A stretch of DNA of 64,000 bases from Cryptomeria japonica (GCF_030272615.1 NC_081408.1:406548889-406612888); one strand, 5' to 3'; shown: positions 11,629 through 23,340, counted from the stretch's first letter. A program made the numbers and translations. Notes: a model not told the origin generated them from the sequence alone.

Positions 11629-12881
11629 TGTACGTTAGGAAATAGGAAATCATCACAAACAAAGATAAGCATTAATCAAGTAGCTCAATCACGAATGCAT
11701 TCATTGCAACGACCTATCCTAAACAACACTCAATAGAGACATGAAATAAAAACATTCAAAATTAAAGACATATGCAAACCAATAGCAGGTTTGAATGCTC
11801 CTTCATGTGGCTCCATTGTTCTTCTTTCTTCTCCAAATAGTTTTGTTGTAGATCTCACCTTCAAGTGCATACACCTAATGTGAAAGCAAGATTGATATTG
11901 ACACAAGAATACTCAAAGCGTGATTTGACAAAGTGATTAGAAATTCAACAGTCTGATTAGGGGTCAAGAATCAAGGGATTTGAGTGAAGAAATTCATCCA
12001 ATTTATAGGGAAATTGGAGAAAAAGATCAAATTAGCATGATAGTGATTCAAATAGAAATTCAAATCAAGAATAGCAAAGTTATGACAAGTGTATGACAAA
12101 TTGCTATGCAAGGATTTATGACAATTTATGACAAATTATGACAAATTGCTATGCAAGGACTTATGACAAGATTTTGGAATAGAAATAGACATTTAGGAAT
12201 TTAGGAGAAATTAGAAAATTAAGTTGGAAATGATGACTTGGAAATTAGGAAATTGATGCAAATTAGGTAAATTAATTAATAATTTCTCATTAATTAATTA
12301 ATTTACAAAAATAGGAGGAATTAATTAGCCAATTAAATAATAATTTAATTGTGACAAGAAGACTTAGGATAAATAAATAATTTATTAACCTAAAGGGGAG
12401 AATGACAATCAAGATTAAATGAATAAATCATAAAACCTTAGAAGATGAATTAGAAATGCAAAGATGACAATTAGGTCTTGACAAAGGATAGTTGATATCG
12501 ATTCAATCATGATTTTGAATTGACAAATGACCAGTGTTGATAAATGATTTGATTGAGATTGGTTGACAAAAATCAATGACAAATTGACCAAATTGACATG
12601 ATTGAAAAGGACAAGGATCGATGACGAATCGATCGCAATATGACAAGATTGACAAGGACAAAGATCGACCAAAATCATGACTGAAAATTGGTTATGAACA
12701 AGACCTAATTTGAAAGCGAGACAACTGAAGAATGCAGAAGAAAGACTCGATGCTTGCAAATGATAAAGACCAAGTGCGAATCATAGGAGAAATGTTAATG
12801 CGATGCAAAAACCTAAAATGAGGCAATGCGCAAATGTTAAAGTATGACTCCGCAAGCGTTGACCATTTTTAGGTGTCTACA
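11629..12881 (-). repeat. NA-1 3' LTR
   Basis: 1,253 bp. On the minus strand it starts TGTAGACACCTAAAAATGG and ends CCTAACGTACA. From 12000 to 12881 it is about 98-99% like the other LTR, but from 11629 to 11990 it differs by roughly 20% with indels. The TATA-like CTATAAAT (plus strand 12001-12008) sits at that boundary. Confidence 0.9.
12001..12008 (-). promoter_or_regulatory. Candidate TATA box in NA-1 3' LTR
   Basis: CTATAAAT on the minus strand, in the position expected near the U3/R boundary; conserved at 21549-21556 in the other LTR. Confidence 0.45.
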
Positions 12882-12897
12882 TTTTGCCCCTCTTTGA
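12882..12897 (-). promoter_or_regulatory. NA-1 polypurine tract
   Basis: TCAAAGAGGGGCAAAA on the minus strand directly abuts the 3' LTR and is identical to the NA-2 tract. Confidence 0.8.
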
Positions 12898-13404
12898 GAC
12901 AATGCGATTTTAAGTGTTGTTTCAAAGAACAATAATGAAAATGCCCTAGATAATAACAATGACATATGCATGCCCCCTCGAGGAATTGGCCGGAAACATG
13001 CAGAAAAGAGGCCAATTGATCGATAAAAATGATAGGATCAAACGGACTGACAATCGGAGATCGGATGCATGAAGGACAAGCAATTGAAGACACAAAAGAC
13101 CGCGACCAACATAAGATAGAGAGGGTGCACGTCCATCTATGCACTGACAAAGATCTATAAATGAGACCAAGAGAGTGACAATTTGCTCATTTGCACTAGA
13201 CAAAGAGAAGGATTTGTTGCTTTGGACAAGGACACTTGCAAAGAGATGGCAAACATTCCAATGGCGGATCACCTCAGCGAATGTTTACACACATTTAGAT
13301 GACTGGACAATGCAAGAGCAGTGGTATGGATCTCAAAAACCCATGTTTTCAATTTGATGAATTTTGAGTGCTTACGGGACATTGCGGGGCCCACAGGGGA
13401 TGCA

Positions 13405-13575
13405 GAAACTGACTTCTGCGCTTGTGTAGGGTCTTCTGCGCTTGTGTGAGGTCCTTTGTGCTTGTGTAAGGTCTTCTGTGCTTGTGTAAGGGTACACAAG
13501 CATAGGTTACATGACACAGGCATAGGTTACATGACACAGGTGCAAGAGTCATCACATAGGCGCAGTTGTGCATTG
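13405..13575. repeat. Short GCGC/TGTGT repeat cluster near the NA-1 3' end
   Basis: Four copies of a 20-24 bp unit around CTTCTGYGCTTGTGTRAGG (13411-13490) are followed by opposite-strand units ACACARGCATAGGTTACATG (13494-13540). They are complementary to the repeats near the other end of the internal region (20957-21075). Confidence 0.7.
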
Positions 13576-15029
13576 GGAACCCTAGATTGGTCAAAAATGG
13601 CATGCAAATGATCTGAAAAGGGGGGATAAGGGTAGGATAGGTCAGAGTAGATGAAAAACACCCTAATGTGGACATGAAAATGAGGAAATGCAACTCGTAG
13701 GAGCAAACCCTAAAACTGACAAAATGTGCCCCAATTGTGATGCAGAGTCGACAGTATCCGTTGATCACACGGGAGAACCGACCTGACTGCTTCATGTTAT
13801 GACATAGACTCAGAAGCATGGACATAGATACATTAGTAGGACTTGGGATATGAGGGACCTCATCTTTGAGACATGGCAGGGATGAGGAGGATAGAGGAAG
13901 CACCCAGTGACAGAGGCACATGCTCCTTATGACAGACAATGGACATTATGTAGTTTGATATTTTGTAGTCAGCCTGCGGGCCATACTTAGGACAGATAGT
14001 CCAATTTTGTACTCCGATATTATTGTGGCAGATGATATGATATGCATCGATATGATGAGATGCAAATGATTTATGTGATTTTCCATGTATGGATGACTTA
14101 TGCACTGTTTATGTACCTTTGTGGAATATGCATGGATATGTTTTTGTTTATGTGTTTTTGATGCATTGATAGTATGAAATGGATAAAATGCTTGATATGA
14201 TGCTTAATGTAATGCAAATGTACTAACCAAATGGATGCAGGATGCAGTAAGTATGGTTGGAAATCGGAGCACTAGACCGAACTGACCAGCCGACCGGACG
14301 GAAGAAATGTTAGTAAGAAGAAAATGAAATAGAGAATAGTTAGAGATGAAGAAAAACTTGCTTTCAGTAATGCACTTTGTAGGTGAGAACCTTTATTTTA
14401 ATGTAGCAAAATGGATGCGTAGCATCATGGCATTGAAGGCCAAAGCTAAAATGCAACCCTTTTTTGCAACAGACACATCATAGACAAAAAGCAATCATAA
14501 CAAAAAATGAAAGGGACCATGAACCATCCCGGTCACTCTAAATCACTCAGTGACATCATCGAGCAACATAGGAACATGACCGAAGCCAAAGATAAATCAA
14601 TAAAAAGATAAGATGCACAAATCCCAACAAATAAAACAAAACATCTTGATCTTCATTGTCAAAAGTTGAAAGTGCTGATAGGACGATCATGCCATCTGCT
14701 TTCAGGGAATGCGATACCTCGTCTAAGACAGGACACAGTCTGGTTTCGAGTATACCACACCCTGTATAAGACCCATGATATTATGCGAATGACAAATAAA
14801 TTTGCGGTTGATTGTCATGACAAGTGCGATCAGTTTGAATGTCTGAGTTGATGGAAAAAGTTTATCTGTTAATGCGTGATTTCATTAAAGCACAATGTGT
14901 GATTACGTGTCGTTGGATGTATGCTCAGTGATTTGTCTTATGCACAAAAGGGGATATGTATTGACAAAATGCTTGTGTTTTTGGATTTTAATGTTTTGAA
15001 ATGTTTTTGTGTTCATTTTTTCAAGACGT

Positions 15030-15350
15030 TATATGACTTTTTAGGGATTTTTTCAGGACATTTTTCACTTTTTAGGGATTATTTCAGGACATTTTTCAAT
15101 TTTTAGGGATTATTTCAGGACATTTTTCAATTTTTATGAGATTTTTTTCAGGACATTTTGCAATATTTAGGGATTATTTCAGGACATTTTGCAATTTTTA
15201 TGAGATTTTTTCAGGACATTATTTGATTTTTATGATTTATTTCAGGACATTTTTCAATTTTTATGAAATTTTTTCAAGACATTTTTCAATTTTTATGAGA
15301 TTTTTTCAGGACATTTTTCAATTTTTTTGAATTTTTTTTAGGACATTTTA
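15030..15350. repeat. Minisatellite of about 31-34 bp units
   Basis: About ten units share TTTCAGGACATTTTTCAATTT followed by either TTAGGGATTA or TTATGAGATTT, with small length changes. This is a tandem array inside NA-1; its frame translations are repeat artefacts. Confidence 0.8.
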
Positions 15351-16812
15351 AAATGTTTTTGTGATTTTGCCCCTAGTGTCTAGCAAGGCAAGGAATATGA
15401 CAGGTGAATAAATAGGCTTGCTGAAATGATGGTGGATAGAGGGAAGACAAAGGCCTTTTATTATGGAGACAATACGGATGCAATATTCAAGGGCTATTGC
15501 GTGATGGGACAAGAGACTGGATGTGACAATGTAAAGCAGTGACATGGCATGAGGGACATGTCAAGAGGTTTTTGAAACCATGTTTAAATTTTGCGTCCTT
15601 ATTACAAAACAAGATCAAGGAATGAAAAAGAGTGTATGGATAGTGATAAGATATGGATAAGATAAGCAAGACCAAGAATGGATAAGGGACATGGACTGAA
15701 GGTCGGGATAGGCTAAGGGATAGTGGCAAAAAGTTGCAATAAGATAGGGAATATGGATGAAAGGTTATAATAAGCAAATGGATAAAGACCAAAAGCTATG
15801 ATAGACTGAAAGCTGCAAACAAGATCCTTGATGCTCATGAAGATCGTCAGCCTTGTCAAGATCAAAGGTGGAAAGGTAAACTGGACATGAGGGACAATAG
15901 GATAACGGAGGGTAATGACAGGGGTTCGATAGGATAATGGAACAATGAAGGACAAAAAGATATGATAGGATAAAACCTGCCCCCAAGTGTGGTGTGCAAG
16001 AAGTTCAGAGATTACGCATGACGCCTGTTTGCCAGGTTTTCATCACGGTACTTGCCCAAGGCGCCTGTTTGCCAGGTTTTCACCAGTGGACGAATTATTT
16101 TTGCTCTACTTTTTTCTTTCTTTTTCTTTTTTCACTTTTTTCACTTTTTTTTTTTTTTTTTTTTTATATTTTGACTTTTTCAATAGAAGATGGACAAATG
16201 ATAGGGGATGGAAGAAGGACTCAAGCGTCTCTTTTATTTGGATAGTAGCCTTGAAATAAATGAACCATGACCTTTAAAAGTATGCTCAAAGATGTTGGTA
16301 GGATAAGGACATGGAAAATGAGATGAAACTAAGGCGAGGATTTATGCAAAGGATTGGACCAGAGGGATCGAAGGATGGAAAATATGAATTGGATAATGGA
16401 CAGGGTATGGGAAAAATTGGGCTTCAATGGATGGAAATGTTGGCAAGATCGGCATTGGCACACACCTTGAGGGGTGATGGACTGATGGAGGAAAGATGGA
16501 TCTCAGATTGTGAGATTTGGATGGAAGAATAGCTTGGGATTTTGGGACATAAGGGCCCAAAATGGATGAAGAAGGTGATGGAGGAATAGATTTGAGAGGG
16601 TTGGATGGAGGAATAGCAACTTTGGATGCCAAGTTGGATGTTTCTTTAGGTTTTTGTGCTTCAAGGAGCCGCTTAGGGATCCACATGGTTTTTGATTTTT
16701 CATGCTTTTGTGGTTCCTTGGAGTGCATTGCTTGCACAAGGGATTTAGGAACCCATATATATATTGACTTTGCTGTATTTTGCTCAGTGGGCCTTTGTGG
16801 CCTTTTGGATAT

Positions 16813-19155
16813 TTATTTTTCTTTATAGATCATATTGTTCTTTTTTTTGACATGTTGATTATATTGGACATGTTGATCCTTGAATACATGTGGATTTCTA
16901 GACTTATGATGCTTATACTTAGCATCCAAATTGCTTGGAAGAGGGAATGAATGTCGGTGTGGATGGGAATGATATGGAGGCATGTGGGATGGATGGAAGG
17001 TTCTCCAAGATGTGTGCCTTTGCTGATGTTGCATAGGAGATGGAGGGATATAGGGACCTAGAATGGATGGAAGTGATGATGGGGAAAGTGGACATTTGGA
17101 TTTTGACTTTGAAGGGATACCAACGCCTTGAGTGTGAGCTCTATAGCCATGACCATTAGTATATTCTTTGATATGAAGGGGTTCTTTCTCATGAAGGTCT
17201 ACTCCTTTGCCTTTATGAATATCTTGACTTGTAGGATACTCTTTTCTTTGGGAAGAAGATGCGAGTCCATTATGAGGTGGATATGACATGAGAGAAATAA
17301 TGAGATCTTGAAGTGGATCAGATTGCACCAAAGTGGAAGAACCCATTATGCATGTTGATGGTTCATGAACATCTTGCACTGACACGTTAGAATCATGAGG
17401 GAGATTAGGATCATGAGGAGGACTAGGATTGTGTAGTGGACATGGTTCAATGACAGGCTCTTCAAGAGATGGAATGGGAGAAATAATGGGATCATCAAAA
17501 GAAATGCGATCTTGGAGTGTATATGGAGCATTAAGACGTGGAGATGGAGGAACAAGAGGATCTTGTGGAGGATTTAAAGGAATAATTTGATCTTGACAAG
17601 GAGGAAGATCATTGGAATCCTCTTTAAAGTTGCTTTGCTCTTGACTTTCAATGGGATCATTGGAAAGGATGGAAGGGATATCTGGATCTTTCTTAGGAAG
17701 TGGAATGCCAATGGGATTTGAAAGGACATTGTGTTCATGAAATGGAAGGGGATCGTTTGGGATTGGATGGACTGGGATATCTTGATCTTGCTCAGGGAAT
17801 GGAGTGTCAATAGGACTTTGGATAGGATGGACAAGAATAGGGGAATCATCGTGAGTGTCTGGGAACATGGAGTCTTGGTCAACAATTGGATGGGATGATA
17901 AGGTTTCAGGATCTTGATCTTGATTTTCTTTAGGACACGTTTCTTCGTGCTCTAAATTATCCTCTTGACATGGGGTTGGACTTTGGATATGCATGGAGGA
18001 TTCTGACAAGGAATCAATGTTTTTGCATGAAGGAAATGCACTTTGAACATTTGTGATGGATTCTGGCAAGATATCAATGCTTGAACATGAGGAAGAGGGA
18101 CTTTGAATGGGGTCCTCTAAAATAGGTAATGGCAATAAAGTGCATGGTGGCATTGGGTCTTGTATTTTTGAAACATGACAAGGATGTGTATCATGAATTG
18201 GATTATCTTGGATATCAATTATGGATAGCTCTTGGATAATTGCATCCTTGGGTGTATTGTTTGATGAGGACAATATGGAAGGTTCTTGTGAAACTTCTAA
18301 AGGTATAGGGATAGATGCCACTGGAGAGTCAATTTGTTTTTGGGGGGATGAAGCATTGCTAGACATAGTTGTATTATCTTGATCTTCCTCAAAGAACTCG
18401 ATTGGTAGTTTCCTTAAGAGCATTGCAATAAAGCCACCTTTCTTTCGAGGTTTTGACATGGTTGTATCTGGAATTTGAACTTGTTTTTGGTTTAATCTCA
18501 TGTTTTGATATTGGACTTGGTTCAATTTTTCTGACATGTTTGAAACTTGGGTTGGTGTGTGCTGCAACCTTTGTTTTTGAATGTTTGGTTGGAGTTGTTG
18601 ACATTGTATAGTTGGTTGGACATATTGTTGAAATTGGACCATTGGTTGTGTTGGTTGAATATGTTGGAAATGTTGATCAATTGGTTGAACCATTGGTTGT
18701 ATTGGTTGAAAATGTGATTGATAGTAAACACCTTCTTGTTCTTGTTGTGGAGGCACATAATGTTGAAATTGATGTTGTCTCTTTTCTTGAAATTGTTTCA
18801 TCATCTCTATTTGGGAGAGGAGAGCTGGTATGTCTGATCGTTCAAGAAGAGATCTTACATCAATTGGCTCAATCTTTGGATTTCGACCTGGAAATTTTTG
18901 AAACATTTTGGACATTTGTGATCTATTCTTCTCAATGTTTTTCACTCTTTGTTCCAATATCTCCTCTTCTTGAGCTAGTTTCTCCTCTAGTTTTTGTATT
19001 TGGAGACTTGTTTCATCATAAAAATTTTGATCAATGTTGCTTTGTTGTTGGGTTGGATAGAATTGTGATTGCATTGTCGGTTGATATGTCAAACTTTGTT
19101 GCATCATTGGTGCTTGGAACCTTGTTTCAATAGACATGTCACTATGCAAATGCAA
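16813..19155 (-). CDS. NA-1 gag-like proline/glutamine-rich ORF
   Basis: An intact 780-codon frame with ATG at 19155. Residues about 48-90 form a Lys/Glu heptad-like stretch (LEEKLAQEEEILEQRVKNIEK) with coiled-coil character. Residues about 120-230 are Gln/His-rich. About 330-690 is acidic and proline-rich with repeated DQD, PSP and DPI patterns. The C-terminus carries SLPSILGPYIPP and a His/Pro-rich segment. No zinc knuckle, protease or RT motif is seen. The C-terminus is homologous to the NA-2 ORF (48255-48941). By position it stands where gag should be, so a particle or RNA-binding role is inferred, not shown. An intact 2.3-kb frame amid broken neighbours suggests NA-1 is one of the younger insertions. 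Confidence 0.65.
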   Translation of the reverse strand: MHLHSDMSIETRFQAPMMQQSLTYQPTMQSQFYPTQQQSNIDQNFYDETSLQIQKLEEKLAQEEEILEQRVKNIEKNRSQMSKMFQKFPGRNPKIEPIDVRSLLERSDIPALLSQIEMMKQFQEKRQHQFQHYVPPQQEQEGVYYQSHFQPIQPMVQPIDQHFQHIQPTQPMVQFQQYVQPTIQCQQLQPNIQKQRLQHTPTQVSNMSEKLNQVQYQNMRLNQKQVQIPDTTMSKPRKKGGFIAMLLRKLPIEFFEEDQDNTTMSSNASSPQKQIDSPVASIPIPLEVSQEPSILSSSNNTPKDAIIQELSIIDIQDNPIHDTHPCHVSKIQDPMPPCTLLPLPILEDPIQSPSSSCSSIDILPESITNVQSAFPSCKNIDSLSESSMHIQSPTPCQEDNLEHEETCPKENQDQDPETLSSHPIVDQDSMFPDTHDDSPILVHPIQSPIDTPFPEQDQDIPVHPIPNDPLPFHEHNVLSNPIGIPLPKKDPDIPSILSNDPIESQEQSNFKEDSNDLPPCQDQIIPLNPPQDPLVPPSPRLNAPYTLQDRISFDDPIISPIPSLEEPVIEPCPLHNPSPPHDPNLPHDSNVSVQDVHEPSTCIMGSSTLVQSDPLQDLIISLMSYPPHNGLASSSQRKEYPTSQDIHKGKGVDLHEKEPLHIKEYTNGHGYRAHTQGVGIPSKSKSKCPLSPSSLPSILGPYIPPSPMQHQQRHTSWRTFHPSHMPPYHSHPHRHSFPLPSNLDAKYKHHKSRNPHVFKDQHVQYNQHVKKKNNMIYKEK

Positions 19156-21171
19156 TATTTTTGGAATTTTTCAAGGGCAATATATGATATGCAACTAAAT
19201 GCAAACTAAATAAATGAGAATGCAATCTATGTTTTTGGTTGTTTTTCGAGATTTTGACAAACTTTTTGGAATGCAAATCTAAAAGAGACCCTTAGGAAAT
19301 TGAAATGATGTATAGACCTCAAAGGACAAAAGGACCAAGTGACAAAAGGACAAATGACAAAGTCTCCCCTATATGCTTGGATACTAAGCTAGGTTTGACC
19401 AAATGACAATGATGACAAAAAGACAAAAGTTTGATAAGGTCTAGACTTCTTAACAATGACTTAGGGTTTTATCAAAGATTTGCATTACTCAAGTATGACA
19501 AAACCTAGTTTTGACACTATATGCAAAGGGAAAATTACTATGCAAATGACCCTAATATGATATGATAATGACCTAAGCTTAATGAAGAGACCTAGGGTAT
19601 GCAATGTATGACAATGGTATGACTTTAATGCAAGAGGACATATGCAAATGGATGACTCTTATTGATATGCAAAGGAATATGACTTAAGTGAAACCTAACC
19701 TTGGTACTTGACAATGACTTTTGCAAAATGCAACCTAGGATGAACCTAAATGTAAGTAACATGCTTGTTGAGACAAGATTTCGAACTATATTTGACAACC
19801 ATGTTTGAAAGTGTTTTGAAGTTTGTTGGATGAAATGCTCTTATGTTTAACCTTGTTTTGAATCAATTTGTCTTTCTTTTGAAATGAGATGCAATTCAAC
19901 TTTTGACAAGCAAAGAAGACAAGATACTTCAACTTAGACTCAAGACAATCATGCTCATTCACAAATTTATTATGGTAGGCAAGGACATTAGGTACTTGAG
20001 AGGTAGACTCATTATGGGATTCAAGGAGAATACATAGATGCTTGACCCCACGGGCTCCCCTCCATGGCACTCACTTCTCAGGGCAGCCAAGCATCAGTCC
20101 CCATGGAAATCTCCCCATGGCGAACTTAGTATCTCTTCCAAGTATCCGAACTTGTCCTTCTCAAGCAACTAGAAGGGTTTTTGGCCTCTAAAAACAAGGT
20201 GTTTAGTAAGGATTTCTGTTAAGCGTTACTCTTTGATGTCATGCAAGCATGATTGAGACATTAAGCCCATCAAGATACCAAACAAATGTAGTCGTGCAAG
20301 CACAATTTAGACCAAGAGGCCCTACTTAGATGTTGATATGAGAAAGAGTTCAAGGGTCATCACTTCCCAAGTAACTGCAATTCCCACGTAACACTTCCTT
20401 CAAAGCTTTCGCTCATCGGGTATTTTTTTATAGTGAGTTAGAATGCCAAGGAATTCTAGCCGTACTCACTTTGGGTCGTTCCCTTCTCACGATTATCACT
20501 TGCTTGCAAAAGCAAAGTGGTCGGGAAGGCGGGCCCTCTAAAGGAGACGCACAATCAAAGACAAAAGCATGGTATCGAAGATCTGGATTTCTGATCACCC
20601 TAAAAGGATGAGAGCATACTCTCCTACTCCAATGTCACACTCAACAATCAAAGCAAAAACATGTTCATTCCAACCTATTAGAAATCACTAGGTGCCTAAA
20701 ACATTAATAACAAACACCAAGTTTAGTTGTTTCTCCAAGGCAACCTGCAAAACCCAAGTTAGAAGTTTGATTTGTTGTCTTTGACTATCGATTCTGCATA
20801 ACACATGTTAGTAGTTTGATTTGTTGTCTTTTCCATGCGTATGCCAAGATTCTGCACAGATAATTAGTACCAAAAACCAAAACACAGAAAATAGAATGCA
20901 AAAAACTAAACAAATTTCAAGTAAAATACTGCATTTTTACCTCTGTTCTGGATTTTACACAGGCGCAGAAGTCATGACACAAGCGCAAAAGTCATGACAC
21001 AGGCAAAGAATGTCTTCAACACAAGCGCAGATGCTCAACACAGGCGCAGGTTGCTTCACACAGGCGCAGAAGTCTCTAGAAAACCCTGCACGACCCTGTT
21101 TTTGGGTTTTTTGGCCTACAAATCAACTCAAAAGCACTCAAAGACACAATAAAGGGATTAGATGGTTAGTG
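19156..21171 (-). other. NA-1 leader region
   Basis: About 2 kb between the primer site and the ORF start. It contains a TGACAAA-rich stretch (19320-19750) and a conserved block near 20380-20560. On the minus strand this reads TTTAGAGGGCCCGCCTTCCC, then GAAGGGAACGACCCAAAGTG, then ACTCACTATA, matching NA-2 near 47165-47275. A GCGC repeat cluster lies at 20957-21075. No ORF with family resemblance is seen. Confidence 0.55.
20957..21075. repeat. ACACAGGCGCAGAAG repeat cluster in the NA-1 leader
   Basis: Six related units (ACACARGCGCARAAGTCATG and variants) sit just inside the 5' LTR. They are the inverted complement of the cluster at 13405-13490 near the 3' end of the same element. Confidence 0.7.
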
Positions 21172-21189
21172 TTCACATCAGGTTCACCA
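21172..21189 (-). promoter_or_regulatory. Putative NA-1 primer-binding site
   Basis: On the minus strand TGGTGAACCTGATGTGAA begins five bases inside the 5' LTR. The TGG start and position fit a tRNA primer site, but I could not assign the tRNA. It differs from the TGGCGCCC site of NA-2. Confidence 0.45.
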
Positions 21190-21194
21190 ATTAA

Positions 21195-22430
21195 TGTACG
21201 TTAGGAAATAGGAAATCATCACAAACAATATAAACATTAATCATTAGCTCAATCACAAATGCATTCATTGCAATGATCTATCCTAAACAACACTCAATAG
21301 AGACATGAAATAAAAACATTCAAAACTAGAAATTAAGCAAACCAAAGGTACGATTTGAATGCTCCTTCATGCGGCTCCATTGTTCTTCTTTCCTCTTCAA
21401 ATGGTTTGGTTGTGGATCTCACCTACAAGTGCACACACACAATTGAAAGCAAATAGACGAGATTTTTGATCAAGAGTACTAGAAGCATAAATTCGATAGT
21501 CTAATTAAGGATTAAGAATTAAGGGGTTTGATTGAAGAAATTCATCCAATTTATAGGGAAATTGGAGAAAAAGATCAAATTAGCATGATATGGATTCGAA
21601 TGGAAATTCAAATCAAGAATAGCAAAATTATGACATGTGTATGACAAATTGCTATGCAAGGATTTTATGACAATTTATGACAATTTATGACAAATTGCTA
21701 TGCAAGGACTTATGACAAGATTTTGGAATAGAAATAGACATTTAGGAATTTAGGAGAAATTAGAAAATTAAGTTGGAAATGATGACTTGGAAATTAGGAA
21801 ATTGATGCAAATTAGGTAAATTAATTAATAATTTCTCATTAATTAATTAATTTACAAAAATAGGAGGAATTAATTAGCCAATTAAATAATAATTTAATTG
21901 TGACAAGAAGACTTAGGATAAATAAATAATTTATTAACCTAAAGGGGAGAATGACAATCAAGATTAAATGAATAAATCATAAAACCTTAGAAGATGAATT
22001 AGAAATGCAAAGACGACAATTAGGTCTTGACAAAGGATAGTTGATATCGATTCAATCATGATTTTGAATTGACAAATGACCAGTGTTGATAAATGATTTG
22101 ATTGAGATTGGTTGACAAAAATCAATGACAAATTGACCAAATTGACATGATTGAAAAGGACAAGGATCGATGATGAATCGATCGCAATATGACAAGATTG
22201 ACAAGGACAAAGATTGACCAAAATCATGACTGAAAATTGGTTATGAACAAGACCTAATTTGAAAGCAAGACAACTGAAGAATGCAGAAGAAAGACTCGAT
22301 GCTTGCAAATGATAAAGACCAAGTGCGAATCATAGGAGAAATGTTAATGCGATGCAAAAACCTAAAATGAGGCAATGCGCAAATGTTAAAGTATGACTCC
22401 ACAAGCGTTGACCATTTTTAGGTGTCTACA
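21195..22430 (-). repeat. NA-1 5' LTR
   Basis: 1,236 bp, with termini TGTACGTTAGG and GGTGTCTACA in plus orientation. It is nearly identical to the 3' LTR over 21549-22430 and strongly diverged over 21195-21538. A TATA-like box lies at 21549-21556 on the minus strand. Confidence 0.9.
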
Positions 22431-22435
22431 CCTCC
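22431..22435. repeat. Target-site duplication CCTCC, right of NA-1
   Basis: Exact match to 11624-11628. Confidence 0.85.
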
Positions 22436-23340
22436 AATCATAGATTTGTACCTTGTTGGATTTATAAGAGCTGAATCATCCTTTGATGTCAATTTATCAG
22501 TTGTAGTAATAGGAGTGCTTACCAGTTTGGAGTTTTCCATTCCAAATTTCTTCAAAAGTTCCTTCAAGTATTTTGTTTGACATGAATATACCTTTATCTG
22601 TTTCAGAAATCTGCAAACCTAGAAATTTTTTTATCTCTCCAATCATAGACATTTCAAATTCTTCCTACATCTTATTAACAAAGTCTTTGCATAGCTCTTC
22701 TTCTCCTCCAAAAATGATATCATCCACAAATACTTCAATAACCAAAATATCATCATTGGTGATTTTGTAATACAAATTACTGTCAGCATTACCTTTTGTG
22801 TATCCAAGCTTTAAAAGATATTTATCCAGTGTAGCATGCCAAGCTCTGGGAGCTTTCTTTAATTCATATAAAGCTTTTCTTAACCTGCAAACCATATCCT
22901 TATCATATGTTAATGAAAATACATTAGGTTGTTCAATGTAAACTTCTTCTTCAAGATCTCCATTCAAAAATGCACATTTTACATCCATCTAATAAACTTT
23001 ATAGTTCTTGTGAGCTGCTTCAATTCTGGCTACCGGTGCAAAGGTTTCATTATAATCAATTCCTTCTTTTATAGAATAAACTTTACAAACTAATCTTGCT
23101 TTGTTTATGATTACTTCACAATCTTCATTAAGTTTATTTATAAATACCCATTTAGTTCTAATTACATTTTTATCTTTAGGTCGGGGAACTAATGTCCAAG
23201 TTTTATTATTTTCAATCTGTTATAATTCATCTTCCATTGCTTTTATCCAATGTTTATCCCGACATGCTTCAACAACTGATGTTGGTTCAACTTGAGAAAT
23301 TAAACATACCTCTTCATTTTCCATTGATTTTTATTTCCAA
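22436..23340 (-). pseudogene. Copia-1 reverse transcriptase
   Basis: Read on the minus strand: [21 protein letters not shown], then a KWVF block, then MDVKCAFLNGDLEEEVYIEQP, LRKALYELKKAPRAWHATLDKYL and EVFVDDIIFGG. These are the copia RT signatures; the catalytic motif is FVDD at about 22709-22735 in place of YVDD. Stops and frame changes break it, for example before MDVKCA and after the FVDD domain. It would copy element RNA into cDNA. The frame continues to RNase H across the NA-1 insertion. Confidence 0.85.

Larger units (their letters stand above)
12898..16812 (-). other. NA-1 long 3' internal region without pol
   Basis: About 3.9 kb follow the ORF and hold no recognisable enzyme domain. 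Contents: a cluster of CTTCTGCGCTTGTGT-type repeats (13405-13575), a minisatellite (15030-15350), a block that is pyrimidine-rich on the coding strand (about 15480-15990) resembling one in NA-2 (50080-50300), a short duplicated block CGCCTGTTTGCCAGGTTTTC (16022 and 16063) and a poly-T run near 16145-16166. Several 60-200 codon frames exist but are compositionally biased and without family resemblance. Confidence 0.6.
11629..22430 (-). mobile_element. NA-1, non-autonomous LTR retrotransposon inside Copia-1
   Basis: The element is 10,802 bp with LTRs at 11629-12881 and 21195-22430 and CCTCC on both sides. On the minus strand a primer site follows the 5' LTR and a polypurine tract AAAGAGGGGCAAAA precedes the 3' LTR. 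The only long ORF is 780 codons (19155-16813). No protease, integrase, RT or RNase H motif is visible, so it must rely on a partner element. It belongs with NA-2: same polypurine tract, LTR start TGTA-ACAC-TAAAAATGG, similar leader blocks and a homologous ORF C-terminus. Confidence 0.85.

Noticed and set aside
13405-15350. CRISPR-like repeat arrays
   Set aside because: The repeats are directly tandem or degenerate with no unique spacers, and the setting is a plant retrotransposon.
16141-16170. Poly-T run as a LINE or SINE tail
   Set aside because: No target duplication or retroposon body adjoins it; it lies inside the NA-1 internal region.
18612-19133. 173-codon plus-strand open frame
   Set aside because: It lies antisense within the 780-codon NA-1 ORF and reflects its Gln-rich codons read backward.
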